In this document: piece by piece, positions 41,965 to 50,529 of the stretch | How the letters are laid out: every line of letters starts with the position of its first letter | How positions within the stretch are numbered: the first letter of the stretch is position 1 | NCBI RefSeq assembly: GCF_000720175.1 | Contig: NZ_JOIX01000012.1 | Span: 68,326 to 132,325, forward strand | Direction of reading: 5' to 3' | DNA from: Streptomyces sp. NRRL S-337 | GTDB taxonomy: Bacteria > Actinomycetota > Actinomycetes > Streptomycetales > Streptomycetaceae | DNA length: 64,000 bases | Notes under the pieces: model-generated | What the model was told of the DNA's origin: nothing | What the model saw: the letters and a program-made list of their open reading frames with translations, nothing else | The model's database searches: none | Program-made: the position numbers and the translations under genes

Positions 41965-42413
41965 GTGAGAGAGGCGGTTTTTTAGCGTGCTCAGACCGCC
42001 GGGCGTGAAGCTGCTGCCGTGGCCACGGGTCGGCTGGGTCGCCTGTCTGTCATCCGACCTGGCGGGTGACGGCATCCTGAGCGCTTGTGCCTGCTCACCC
42101 CTGGGCAGGCACAAGACCGGTTGCCTGTGGGTGTAGTGGCCGTCATCGAAGGGCCACACTGTGATCACGGTGCGCGGACCGAACTGGTGAGGGTGTGCGG
42201 ACACAGCGGCATGCACAAAGGCGAGGACTACGCGTTCGTGATGGGTGTCACCGGATGGAGCGCCAGCGCCGTGCCGCTCCGCAGGCCGGGCGGCTGCCCT
42301 GCCCCACCCTGGCATGTGGGGCAGGGCAGCTGAAGCCGATGGCCGGGCCGATGTTGAGGCTGGTGTCCGGTGGGAGGGGACTGCTTGGTCAGCCTGTGCG
42401 CGGCACGGTCCAA
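41965..42413. other. Region downstream of the polyprenyl synthase
   Basis: About 450 bases without a supported gene. It contains the strong hairpin at 42293-42330, the likely terminator of the polyprenyl synthase gene. Confidence 0.5.
42293..42330 (-). terminator. Perfect 15-bp hairpin after the polyprenyl synthase
   Basis: GCTGCCCTGCCCCAC at 42293-42307 pairs perfectly with GTGGGGCAGGGCAGC at 42316-42330, with an 8-base loop. It lies 84 bases past the stop of the minus-strand synthase gene. No T run. Confidence 0.75.
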
Positions 42414-43493
42414 TCAGTGGCTTCGTTGTGTGTTCCACTGGGGCAGGTACTCGAAGAGGGTGACGGCCTCCTCGCGCCAGTGGGAATGCCATGATGCGGC
42501 TTCGGCGGAGGCGGCTTCGGCGTATCGTTCGATGGCGTCCTGCAGTTGGGCGTGAACGCCGTGACGGTAGGCGATGTCACGGATACGGTCGATGGTTTGC
42601 GGCGTGCAGCCCGGGTCGCCGAGTGCGGCCTGGACCGTGTCGTGATCGCTCCCGCTGGTAGCGGTCAGCAAGGCGCGGAGAACGTAGGTGTGGCGGCCGG
42701 CCCGCACGTCGCCGCCGGAGGGCTTGCCGGTGGTCTCCGTATCTCCGAATAGATCGAGATAGTCATCGCGCATCTGGCCGCTGATGCCGGCCAGCGTGGA
42801 GTAACGGAGCACATTCGCCTCGTACTTGGTCAGGTCTTCACCAGCGGCCAGGAGTCCCAGGGCCATGGGAGCGAAGATGGCCTGTCGACTGGTCTTGTAC
42901 TCGCTCACGGCGTCGAGCAATTCCTCATCGGGCGCGGGGGTGACGTCGCGTTCCAGGTCGAGGATCTGGCCGACGACGGTGTCAGTCGTCATGGCGTACT
43001 GGACGTCCAGCATGGCGAGTTTGCGCTCGGCAGGGATGTTGGCCTGGAGCAGGACGCGCATTGCCAGGAACCCGGCGAGATCGCCGGCCATCATGGCCAG
43101 TCCCAGAGCGGTCTGCGGGTGTTCGGGGAAGTCACTGCGGTAGGCGTAGTAAGTCGAGGGCCCACCGCGGCGCACCGGCGAGTCGTCGATGATGTCGTCG
43201 AGGACGAGCGCGTGGGTCTGGAGCAACTCGGTGCTCAACGCGGCCTCTTCGATGCCGGGCACCTCGTCGTCGGTCACGAGGCGAGCCGCCTCATGGACCA
43301 GGGCTACCCGCATCCGTTTGCCGCCGCGCAGCGAAACCTCCGCCAGCAGTTCCAGGCAGCGGGGAGCGAAGCGGCTCAGAGGCGGACTGCTGACCTCGTG
43401 AGATAGCTCGGCGAAGTACTTCGCGAAGGACGCGTCGAACCGCTGCTGGTGCCCGGAGAGACGTTCCAAGGCGGTCAGTGCACTGCTGTTCAT
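42414..43493 (-). CDS. Polyprenyl (isoprenyl) diphosphate synthase
   Basis: A 359-residue trans-prenyltransferase. The first Asp-rich motif is LQTHALVLDDIIDDSPVRRG (DDxxD near residue 98) and the second is ISGQMRDDYLDLFGDTETTG (DDYLD near 245). The RGGKRMR segment binds isopentenyl diphosphate, and MTTDTVVGQILDLERDV and KTSRQAIFAPMALGLLAAG complete the fold. It should condense isopentenyl diphosphate with an allylic diphosphate; chain length cannot be read with confidence, but bulky residues before DDIID would favour short to medium chains. ATG 43493 is chosen; an in-frame ATG at 43538 is an alternative. No terpene cyclase, phytoene synthase or squalene gene is nearby. It is divergent from an MFS exporter. 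Confidence 0.9.
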   Translation of the reverse strand: MNSSALTALERLSGHQQRFDASFAKYFAELSHEVSSPPLSRFAPRCLELLAEVSLRGGKRMRVALVHEAARLVTDDEVPGIEEAALSTELLQTHALVLDDIIDDSPVRRGGPSTYYAYRSDFPEHPQTALGLAMMAGDLAGFLAMRVLLQANIPAERKLAMLDVQYAMTTDTVVGQILDLERDVTPAPDEELLDAVSEYKTSRQAIFAPMALGLLAAGEDLTKYEANVLRYSTLAGISGQMRDDYLDLFGDTETTGKPSGGDVRAGRHTYVLRALLTATSGSDHDTVQAALGDPGCTPQTIDRIRDIAYRHGVHAQLQDAIERYAEAASAEAASWHSHWREEAVTLFEYLPQWNTQRSH

Positions 43494-43697
43494 GAGCGTG
43501 GGGGCTGCCCTTCCTGAGGGATTGTCGCAGGTAAGCATGCCAGGGACCTTGAGCGCGTGTTGTTGAGCCGATGGCGCGGTCGACCGACTGCTGACGAACA
43601 GACCACAGGGAGGCCACCGGCGTAGTGCCGAAGCGGCAGGGGCCTCTTTGCACATCTACGAACTCGTGCATGGTTGTCGGTGAGGCGTCGAGCTCTT

Positions 43698-43800
43698 AGA
43701 GGGTGTTCTGCGCGCTTTCGCCTGAATTCAGATTGAGTTGGCCTTCGGGGTGACGGTGCTGGCTTGCTGAAGGTGCACAGGATGCGATTCAAGGTGACTC
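43698..43800. mobile_element. Remnant of an IS related to the complete copy at 45.5 kb
   Basis: AGAGGGTGTTCTGCGCGCTT and, a little further, ATTGAGTTGG resemble the left end of the IS at 45477 (AGTGGGCGTTGTGAGGCGCT... CTTGAGTTGG) in the same orientation. Homology extends weakly into the end of the accessory gene (minus-strand TVTPKANSI against PATPDTNSS). Confidence 0.6.
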
Positions 43801-43990
43801 GCTGCTTCGCCGCAATCTCAGGGCGTCGCCGGGCTGCTGACTCATCGCCGGATGTCAGTTCGTCCACTTCGCCGCGCCTCCCGCGAGTTCCGGGGCGGTC
43901 CCGTCGAGGGGTACGCGAAACCGCCCCACTTCGAAGATGTGAGGCAGATCACGTCCGTTTTGCCGGATTACCGGGTCTCCCGGGCCCGCC

Positions 43991-45466
43991 ATGATGCCTG
44001 GAAGGAAGCAACTCAGGGACGGGGTTTGGCAAGTGGACGACAATCAGAGTGTCGGGTCGTGGCGGGAACTCGGCAGCCATTTCGGCACCGTCGTAGTGCT
44101 GGGCGGGGGCGTACTCGTCGGCGCCGTCAACATTTACCTGGCCGCAAGTCTGCTGCCGACGGCGGTCGCGGACATTGGCGGTGAACGCCTCTACGCATGG
44201 AACATGACCGTCTTCCTGACTGCCCAAGTGGTCGCGACCATGCTCGTGAGCCGAACTCTTTCCCGGCGCGGCAACGTCGGCTCCTATCTGGTCGGCTTTG
44301 GCGTCTTCGCCGTCGGATCGGTTGTCTGCGCGGCCAGTCCGGTCATGCCGGTGCTGCTGGTCGGCCGTGGCGCGCAGGGACTCGGTGCGGGCTTGTTGAC
44401 CGGCCTGGGGTTCGCCCTGATCTATTCGGCACTGCCGCGCCATCTGTGGGTGCGGGGCAGCGCGTTGATCTCCGCCATGTTCGGCCTGGGCAACTTCGTC
44501 GGTCCGACTCTGGGCGGCCTCTTCGCCCAGTTCGGGTCCTGGCGGCTGGCGTTCGTCGTGTTGGCTGTTGCCGCGGGAGTGATGGCGGCGTTTGCCCCCC
44601 ACGTACTTCCAAAAAGCGGCAGGACCGAGGCGGAGGCGGTTCCGGTACCGCTGGGGTCGTTGATGCTGGTCATCGGGGCCGCAGGGGCCGTGAGCGTCGC
44701 CGGAATCCTCTCGAACGACGTCATGATGGGGGTGTTCATCGCGCTGGCACTGGCTCTGGTCACCGCCTTTGCGGTGACGGAGAAGCGAAGCCAGGTCCGA
44801 GTCCTACCGCGCCCCACCTACCAGACTGGCTCCGCATTGCGGTGGGTCTACCTGACCATCGTGTTCCTCGCGGCTGGCGTTGCTGTAGAGACGTTCCTGC
44901 CGTTGTTCGGTCAGCGCCTGGGCGGACTGCCGCCGGTGGCTGCCGGGTTCTTCGGAGCGGCATTGTCGCTCGGCTGGTCGGCAAGCCAAGTCGTCAGCTC
45001 CTCAGCACACCAGCAGCGGACGATCCGATGGCTCCGGGTGACCGGTCCAGGTGTCCTTGCAGCTGGGTTCGCCGTGCTCGCGCTGTTGCAGCACCGCAAT
45101 GCACCGCTACTTCTGGTCATCGCATGGCTGCCACTTCTTCTCCTCGCCGGCACGGGGATCGGCCTGGCCATGCCCCACCTGTCCGTTGCTGCGATGGCCA
45201 GCACGCCGGACAAGGAAGAGGGAGGAAAGGCCGCCGCGGCGATCGCGACTGTGCTCACCATGTCGACAGCGTTCGGTGCGGCGGTCGCCGGCCTCCTGGT
45301 CAACCTGGGTGGCCCTTCGATGGTTACCTCCGCGCGCTACCTCCTGCTGGGCTTCGCTGCTATCTCCACCCTCGGGATGCTCACCGCGCTGCGCGCCAAC
45401 CACCTCGCTCAGCCGACCGAGGCGCGGCGCGGGACCGAGGCCACGCAGACCGCAGGAAATGACTGA
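43991..45466 (+). CDS. MFS drug/metabolite exporter
   Basis: A 491-residue major facilitator with 12-14 predicted helices. The N-terminal FGTVVVLGGGVLVGAVNIYL opens helix 1; motif A-like SRTLSRRGNVGSYLVGFGVF follows helix 2; RGAQGLGAGLLTGLGFALIY and SALISAMFGLGNFVGPTLGG match the motif C region of antiporters (GxxxGPxLGG); and later helices are present to the end, so it appears complete. It would export a hydrophobic compound using the proton gradient. It is divergent from the polyprenyl synthase but separated by an IS remnant, and it is followed within 11 bases by a complete IS5-family element. Confidence 0.88.
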   Translation: MMPGRKQLRDGVWQVDDNQSVGSWRELGSHFGTVVVLGGGVLVGAVNIYLAASLLPTAVADIGGERLYAWNMTVFLTAQVVATMLVSRTLSRRGNVGSYLVGFGVFAVGSVVCAASPVMPVLLVGRGAQGLGAGLLTGLGFALIYSALPRHLWVRGSALISAMFGLGNFVGPTLGGLFAQFGSWRLAFVVLAVAAGVMAAFAPHVLPKSGRTEAEAVPVPLGSLMLVIGAAGAVSVAGILSNDVMMGVFIALALALVTAFAVTEKRSQVRVLPRPTYQTGSALRWVYLTIVFLAAGVAVETFLPLFGQRLGGLPPVAAGFFGAALSLGWSASQVVSSSAHQQRTIRWLRVTGPGVLAAGFAVLALLQHRNAPLLLVIAWLPLLLLAGTGIGLAMPHLSVAAMASTPDKEEGGKAAAAIATVLTMSTAFGAAVAGLLVNLGGPSMVTSARYLLLGFAAISTLGMLTALRANHLAQPTEARRGTEATQTAGND

Positions 45467-45506
45467 CGAGGACGTGAGTGGGCGTTGTGAGGCGCTTCGT
45501 CAGGTT

Positions 45507-45929
45507 TCAGCTTGAGTTGGTGTCTGGGGTGGCCGGTGTCGGCTGGGTGAGGGTGAACAGGCCGGGTTCGGGCTCGGTGAGGATGTCGCGGTCGACCAGG
45601 CGTTTCAGCTTGGCGCGGACGCTTTCGGTGTGCCGCGGCTCGGTGCCGATGCCCAGAATCTCGCAGACCTCTTTCGCACGGAGCCCGCGCCCGGCCCGCT
45701 CGAAGGCGGTGAGGACCTCGCGGTAGCCGGGCGGCAGCGGCTCCGGTGGCTCGATGCCGTCCTCGGCGGCCAGTTCCAGCATCGTCTCGCAGGTGATGTC
45801 CAGGCGTTCCAGAGTGCGTTCGGCGGCGGCGAGTTGTTCGGTGAGGAGCCCGATCTGCTCACGCAACTGTCCGGCCGTCTCGCGTACCAGCTGCTGTCGG
45901 GCCTCGATCTTGTCGAGGAGATGCTTCAC
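45507..45929 (-). CDS. IS-associated accessory protein (coiled coil + winged helix)
   Basis: A 140-residue protein encoded inside the IS, downstream of the transposase. Residues 1-55 form a coiled coil (LLDKIEARQQLVRETAGQLR, EQIGLLTEQLAAAERTLERL). The C-terminal part is a winged-helix-like segment (YREVLTAFERAGRGLRAKEV, GTEPRHTESVRAKLKRLVDR, then EPGLFTLT). Such proteins accompany certain Streptomyces IS5-type transposases; their function is unknown, perhaps regulation of transposition or end binding. It is separated from the transposase stop by 49 bases. Confidence 0.7.
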   Translation of the reverse strand: MKHLLDKIEARQQLVRETAGQLREQIGLLTEQLAAAERTLERLDITCETMLELAAEDGIEPPEPLPPGYREVLTAFERAGRGLRAKEVCEILGIGTEPRHTESVRAKLKRLVDRDILTEPEPGLFTLTQPTPATPDTNSS

Positions 45930-45978
45930 CGGGGCTCCTGCACGTCGGGGGTGCGGGGTGCTGGGCGGACGGGTCGCG

Positions 45979-46809
45979 TCAGGTCGCAGTGGTGGTGCGG
46001 GTGAGGCGGCGGAGCATGAGGTCGGTCATGGACCAGTGGATCCAGGCCGCCGAGCTGGACGGTCTGGTTTCGTAGTCACGCACGAGACGTCTGTGCAGCA
46101 TGAGGGTGCCGAGAGTCTGCTCGACCACCCACCGCTTCGGCTGCGGGGTGAACCCTTTCGTACCCGGCTCGCGTTGCACGCTCTCCACGTCGATACCGAG
46201 GCGGGCGCCGTGCTCGACGACGACCTCCTTGAACCCGGCGTCCACCCACGCCTTGGTCACGGTGGGCGCGCTGGCTGCGACCTTGTCGAGCAGAGTGGTT
46301 CCGATCGCGTTGTCCTGCACGCTCGCCGCCACCACGATCACTGCGATGACCAGGCCGATCACGTCGGTGGCGATGCCTCTTTTCCGGCCCGGGCTCCTCT
46401 TGCCCGGATCCAACCCGGTCGTCTCCTTCGGCGCGTTCACCGAGGCCCGCACCGTCTGCGAGTCCAGGACCACGGCGGAGGGGTCCTCCCGCCGTCTGCG
46501 CATCTCTCGGGCCAAGCAGCGCAGCAGCTCGTGGATGGTCTCCGCGGTCCCGTCGTCGCGCCACAGGCCGAAGTAGTAGTACACAGCGCTTTTCGGCGGC
46601 AGATCATGCGGGAGATACCGCCACTGGCAGCCGGTCCTGGCCTGGTACAAGAGGGCGTTCACGATCTCCCGCATGCCGTAGTTGCCCTCATGCCCGCTGA
46701 CCGAGGGATGCCGGCCCTTCCACGCGGTGATCACCGGCCGGATCAGCTCCCAGGCTTCATCCGACAGGTCGCTCGGGTATGGCTCACGCCCATCCACGCC
46801 CACCAGCAC
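45979..46809 (-). CDS. IS5-family transposase (intact)
   Basis: A 276-residue DDE transposase. The N-terminal domain is YPSDLSDEAWELIRPVITAW with WKGRHPSVSGHEG, then GMREIVNALLYQARTGCQWR and LPHDLPPKSAVYYYFGLWRD. The catalytic triad is visible: Asp in AVVLDSQTVRASVNAP, Asp in TKAWVDAGFKEVVVEHG and Glu in PKRWVVEQTLGTLMLHRRLV. No frameshift or stop, unlike every other transposase in the window. It mobilises the element at 45477-46902 by cut-and-paste or copy-paste. Confidence 0.92.
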   Translation of the reverse strand: MLVGVDGREPYPSDLSDEAWELIRPVITAWKGRHPSVSGHEGNYGMREIVNALLYQARTGCQWRYLPHDLPPKSAVYYYFGLWRDDGTAETIHELLRCLAREMRRRREDPSAVVLDSQTVRASVNAPKETTGLDPGKRSPGRKRGIATDVIGLVIAVIVVAASVQDNAIGTTLLDKVAASAPTVTKAWVDAGFKEVVVEHGARLGIDVESVQREPGTKGFTPQPKRWVVEQTLGTLMLHRRLVRDYETRPSSSAAWIHWSMTDLMLRRLTRTTTAT

Positions 46810-46973
46810 ACCGCGCGTCCGGCCGATCGTGAAGTCCCGGAACCGGACAACCCACCGTCAATCGCGACGAGTTCGCCGAGCACTCGCAGAACACCCACTT
46901 AGAGCGACCGAGGATAGGCGTCGTCCTTGCGGTGACCGTGCCCTCTGCGGACTCTTGCCCGTGGGTTCGATAC

Positions 46974-47555
46974 TCAGCGCGTGCGTACCCCGTCGATGGC
47001 GAGGGCTAGCAGTTGGTCGGCCTCGGCCGGGCCGTCGGGTTCCTGCTCGGTGGCCAGGGCGATGGCGCTGACGAGTTTGAGCAGTTGAGTGGTGGTGACC
47101 TCGGGGCGTACGGCGTGCACCTGGCGGGCGCGTGTGAGGAGTGCGTCGCCGGCGTTGACGATCATGGTGTGGCAGGCGCTCCCCAGCGTCGGATCCCCGC
47201 CACGGGCGCCGTGCATCAGTGATGCCCCCAGGCCCCGATTGGCTACGGCGTGTGCGCCGACGGCGCGGAGCCAGGTGACGAGCGCGGCTTCGGGATCGGG
47301 ATCGGAGAGCAGGTCTTGTGCCTTGGCGCAGAGCGCCTCCACCCGTCCCTTGAAGACGGTCTCCAGGAGTGCCTGCCGGGTCGGGAAGTGCCGGTGCAGG
47401 GTCGCGGAGCCGACTCCTGCGTGGCGGGCGATCTGCTCCAGGGAGGCCTCGGCGCCGTGTTCGGCGATGACGATCCCGGCGGCGGCCACGATCCGGTCGT
47501 AGTTACGGCGCGCATCGGCGCGCATCGGCTGCGGGGCAGCGGGGTCCTTGGGCAC
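46974..47555 (-). CDS. TetR-family regulator
   Basis: A 193-residue TetR protein from GTG 47555, which has AGGAG six bases upstream and starts VPKDPAAPQPMRADARRNYD. The HTH is IVIAEHGAEASLEQIARHAG with VGSATLHRHFPTRQALLETV; the effector domain (SBP56-like TetR_C type) includes VTWLRAVGAHAVANRGLGAS and TTQLLKLVSAIALATEQEPD. It is divergent from the NmrA/LLM operon, and two mirror-image operators occupy the gap, so it should repress both directions. Confidence 0.9.
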   Translation of the reverse strand: MPKDPAAPQPMRADARRNYDRIVAAAGIVIAEHGAEASLEQIARHAGVGSATLHRHFPTRQALLETVFKGRVEALCAKAQDLLSDPDPEAALVTWLRAVGAHAVANRGLGASLMHGARGGDPTLGSACHTMIVNAGDALLTRARQVHAVRPEVTTTQLLKLVSAIALATEQEPDGPAEADQLLALAIDGVRTR

Positions 47556-47575
47556 GGGAACTCCTGGCAGCTTGA

Positions 47576-47593
47576 TAACCGGGGTGGTCCCCC
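47576..47593. promoter_or_regulatory. TetR operator (left)
   Basis: TAACCGGGGTGGTCCCCC. The reverse complement of the site at 47615 matches it at 16 of 18 positions; each half also contains GGGG/CCCC dyad symmetry. Confidence 0.7.
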
Positions 47594-47614
47594 ATATCGT
47601 AGCGAACGAGAAAC

Positions 47615-47632
47615 GGGGGGCCACCCCAGTTA
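47615..47632. promoter_or_regulatory. TetR operator (right)
   Basis: GGGGGGCCACCCCAGTTA, mirror image of the left site, 39 bases centre to centre, and 43 bases upstream of the NmrA-like start codon. Confidence 0.7.
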
Positions 47633-47675
47633 CGAGGTGGTCTCTGTCGCCATGGGTGAGACAAGGGGAGAGACC

Positions 47676-48602
47676 GTGGAGTCAGCAGGGAAGACAGTCG
47701 CCGTGGTGGGGGCTACCGGCCTGCAGGGCAGGGCGGTGTCGCGGCATCTGCTCAGCAGCGGCTGGCAGGTTCGCGCACTCACCCGCGACCCGGACGGGCC
47801 CTCGGCCGTGGCACTGGCGAGCGCCGGAGCGCAGGTCGTACGCGCGGAGATGGAAGACCTCGCCTCTCTGGAGGCTGCCGCCGACGGCGCTTACGGCGTG
47901 TTCAGCGTCCAGCCCACGGTTGGCTCCCCCGGCACCGCGCCGGGCTTCAGCGCCGAGGATGAGGTCCGCTGGGGGATGAATGTCGCCAAGGCCGCACATA
48001 CCGCCGGGGTCTCGCACTTCGTTTTCACCTCCGTTGCCGGGGCGGACCGCCACGGCACCGAGGCGCTGCCGCAGAACCTGGTCAGCAAGTGGCGGATCGA
48101 GCAACGCATCGCCGAACTCGGCCTGCCCGCGACGATCCTGCGGCCGGTGTCGTTCATGGAGAACTTCACCGGTGGTTACGCCCTGCAGGGCGGGGCGTTG
48201 GCCACTGCCATCGCCCCCGACACTCCTCAGCAGATCATGGCCGTGGACGACGTCGGCTTCGTCACCGCGCTGGCGTTCTCCCGGCCCGAGGACTGGATCG
48301 GCCGTGCCGTCACGCTGGCCGCGGACGAGCTCACGCCGGTCCAGATCGCTGCGGCCATCGAGAAGGCGCTCGGGCACCCGCTGCCCTACGTCCAGATCCC
48401 GATCGAAGCGATCCGGGCCCTCAGCGAGGACTTCGCGTTCGCCATGGAATGGCTCAACGAACGTGGCTACCGCGCGGACATCCCCGCCAGCCGGCGAATC
48501 CACCCCACCGCGATGGACTTCCGTACCTGGCTGCGGCACACCGGCGCAGCCCAGATTGCCGCGTTCCTGGCCGCGCGGCCTACTACGGAGCAGCACGCGT
48601 GA
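47676..48602 (+). CDS. NmrA-like NAD(P)-binding protein
   Basis: A 308-residue Rossmann protein of the NmrA/atypical SDR type. VAVVGATGLQGRAVSRHLLS carries the GxxGxxG nucleotide motif, followed by ALTRDPDGPSAVALASAGAQ, VRAEMEDLASLEAAADGAYG, HFVFTSVAGADRHG and ATILRPVSFMENFTGGYALQ. It may be a quinone/flavin reductase-like or redox-sensing protein. I choose GTG 47676 because GGGGAGAG precedes it by about seven bases; an in-frame ATG at 47652 lacks one. Its TGA overlaps the next start in GTGA, so the two are cotranslated. Confidence 0.88.
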   Translation: MESAGKTVAVVGATGLQGRAVSRHLLSSGWQVRALTRDPDGPSAVALASAGAQVVRAEMEDLASLEAAADGAYGVFSVQPTVGSPGTAPGFSAEDEVRWGMNVAKAAHTAGVSHFVFTSVAGADRHGTEALPQNLVSKWRIEQRIAELGLPATILRPVSFMENFTGGYALQGGALATAIAPDTPQQIMAVDDVGFVTALAFSRPEDWIGRAVTLAADELTPVQIAAAIEKALGHPLPYVQIPIEAIRALSEDFAFAMEWLNERGYRADIPASRRIHPTAMDFRTWLRHTGAAQIAAFLAARPTTEQHA

Positions 48603-49480
48603 GCACCCGTATGCCCGGCCTCGGACGCGTCGGGATCTGGGCGGGCGACAATGACAACTACCGGGCAGCCGATCTCCGCGCTGCCGCAGCGGCGGCCGAA
48701 GACCTCGGCTACGGCGCCCTGTGGTTCCCCGAGACCACCGGGCGAGAGGCCATGGCACAGGCCGCGATCCTGCTGTCGACCACCCGGCGGATCACGGTGG
48801 CCGCCGGCATGGCAGACATCTACGCACGCGACGCGGTGACGACCGCCGCCGCCCAGCGCACCCTGGAGGAGGCGTTCCCCGAACGGTTCCTGCTCGGCCT
48901 GTGGGAGAGCCATCCCAGCCTCGCCGAAGACGTGCGCGGTCACCGCTTCCGGCCCGCGCCGGCCACGATGCGCTCCTACCTTGAGGCGCTGGACGCCGCC
49001 CCGTTCGGGCCTCCCGCAACACCGGCCTCGCCGCACCGCGTACTGGCAGCCCTGGACCCAGACATGCTCTCGCTCGCCGCCGAACATACCTGGGGCGCCA
49101 ACGTGTTGGGCATGCCCGTCGAGTACACCCGCACGGCCAGGGCGGTGCTCGGCCCCGAGGCACTGCTGGCCGTCACCCAACTCTGCGTCCTCAGTCCCGA
49201 CCGCTCCCGGACGGCCGAGCTGGCCCGCGCCACGGCAGCGGCGGCCCTGCCCAACCGCCGCACGCTGCTGCACGAGCTGGGACACCAGGACGCGGACGCG
49301 CTCGGCGAGCGGCTCGTCGACGCGGTCGTCGCCCACGGCCACGCCGAGGCCATCGCCCGCCGCGTCCACGAACACCTCGATGCCGGAGCCGACCACGTCA
49401 GCCTCCACCTCCTCACCCCCACGCCCCACACCCCACCCGCGTGGCAGTGGGAGCAACTGGCCGCGCACCTCCCGACCTGA
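48599..49480 (+). CDS. LLM-class F420-dependent-type oxidoreductase
   Basis: A 293-residue luciferase-like oxidoreductase: GRVGIWAGDNDNYRAADLRA, AAAAEDLGYGALWFPETTGR, ITVAAGMADIYARDAVTTAA, RTLEEAFPERFLLGLWESHP and the C-terminal DAGADHVSLHLLTPTPHTPP. The short length and the GxxxLWFPE segment fit the F420-dependent (probable TIGR03620-type) LLM group of actinobacteria rather than the FMNH2 monooxygenases of the sulfur operon. GTG 48599 overlaps the stop of the NmrA-like gene. Together with TetR it forms a small inducible redox cassette; the substrate is unknown. Confidence 0.88.
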   Translation: MSTRMPGLGRVGIWAGDNDNYRAADLRAAAAAAEDLGYGALWFPETTGREAMAQAAILLSTTRRITVAAGMADIYARDAVTTAAAQRTLEEAFPERFLLGLWESHPSLAEDVRGHRFRPAPATMRSYLEALDAAPFGPPATPASPHRVLAALDPDMLSLAAEHTWGANVLGMPVEYTRTARAVLGPEALLAVTQLCVLSPDRSRTAELARATAAAALPNRRTLLHELGHQDADALGERLVDAVVAHGHAEAIARRVHEHLDAGADHVSLHLLTPTPHTPPAWQWEQLAAHLPT

Positions 49481-49651
49481 CCAGGCGTCTGCAGGTGGGA
49501 GCCGCAGCAAGAACACGGCTCCCACGCAGGCAGGCCAATGCCGACGGCGTTCCGGCCCGCTCCGCGCCGTAGCTGGCACGTTCATTCGATGGTCAGGGTG
49601 CAGGCCCGATGCTGGCCGCGCCTGCCGCAATGCAAGTACCGGAGGGGCCCC

Positions 49652-49826
49652 GTGCCTGCCATACCGTCATCCCTCTTCGAGCCTCTTTGGGAGCAGTTCT
49701 CGGCGTTACTGCCCAAGCGATCCGAGTTCGATCCGGCGCATCCGCTGGGCTGTCACCGCCGACGCGTACCCGACAAGACCGTATTCCGGCTGGTCGTAGA
49801 GGCGCTGGTGCACGGCTCCGGTCGAC
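49652..49826 (+). pseudogene. IS5-like transposase N-terminal remnant
   Basis: GTG 49652 with GGAGG upstream starts VPAIPSSLFEPLWEQFSALL, continuing DPAHPLGCHRRRVPDK and VFRLVVEALVHGSG, the N-terminal DUF4096-like domain of a Streptomyces IS5-type transposase (HPLGCHRRR is distinctive). Identity stops at 49826 and the frame then becomes noise. Confidence 0.65.
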
Positions 49827-50053
49827 TTCGTGGAAGTCGCGCTCGCGGTCTGTCCACCGTCCGTCTTGCTGGAGCCAGCAAGCTGTACCGGCGTCCTCTG
49901 TTTCCAGCAGGGCCGAGACACTCTCTTCCCGCCAGCGGAAGAGCAATGCTCAGAACCTGTGGATCGGCTCGGTGAGGGCGCACCCTCCCGAGTGATCGAT
50001 TCGAAGGTCACTGAGTAGGCCGGCGTTGGCGCGTCGGCTGGGAGGGCACGCCC

Positions 50054-50481
50054 ATGCTTACCGTAGTTGATGCCGCCGGAACGACGCCGAACGGCTTCCT
50101 GATCGACGAGATCGTCCGGGAGGGCGCCCGGCGGAAACGCCGTCAGGGCGTTCGCGAAGCAGTATGGCGCGAAGTTCCCCAAGTCCGTGGCGAAGGTCGT
50201 CGACGACGAGGACGTGCTGCTGGCGTTCTACGACTGCCCGGCCGAGCACTGGATCCACCTGCGCACCACGAACCCGATCGAGTCGACCTTCTCCACTGTG
50301 CGGCTGCGCACCAAGGCGCCGGGTCGCGGTCGGCCGCTCTGGCGATGACGTTCAAGCTGATCGAGTCCGCCCAGGAACGCTGGCGCGCGGTCAATGCGCC
50401 GCACCTGGTCGCCCTTGTGCGAGCCGGAGCCCGATTCAAGCGCGGGTCCTCGTCGAACGGGAGGACGCCAGCGCGGCCTGA
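50054..50481 (+). pseudogene. IS256 (Mutator) transposase with large internal deletion
   Basis: The frame starts MLTVVDAAGTTPNGFLIDEI followed by VREGARRKR, the N-terminus of Streptomyces IS256 transposases. Within 30 bases, in another frame, comes AKFPKSVAKVVDDEDVLLAF then YDCPAEHWIHLRTTNPIEST, the C-terminal catalytic region with its Glu. A further frame gives ALAMTFKLIESAQERWRAVN and the last gives RVLVEREDASAA. Some 250 residues are missing and at least two frameshifts have accumulated. Confidence 0.8.
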
Positions 50482-50529
50482 GCCGCGTCCCGATCGCGGG
50501 ATTCGAGAGCCGCACGTTCGTGCCCGGCT

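Larger units (their letters stand above)
45477..46902. mobile_element. Complete IS5-family insertion sequence with accessory gene
   Basis: Imperfect terminal inverted repeats: AGTGGGCGTTGTGAGGCGCT at the left and, read inward from the right, AAGTGGGTGTTCTGCGAGTG. Between them are an intact 276-residue transposase and a 140-residue accessory protein, both on the minus strand and both uninterrupted, so this copy may still be mobile. Confidence 0.7.
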
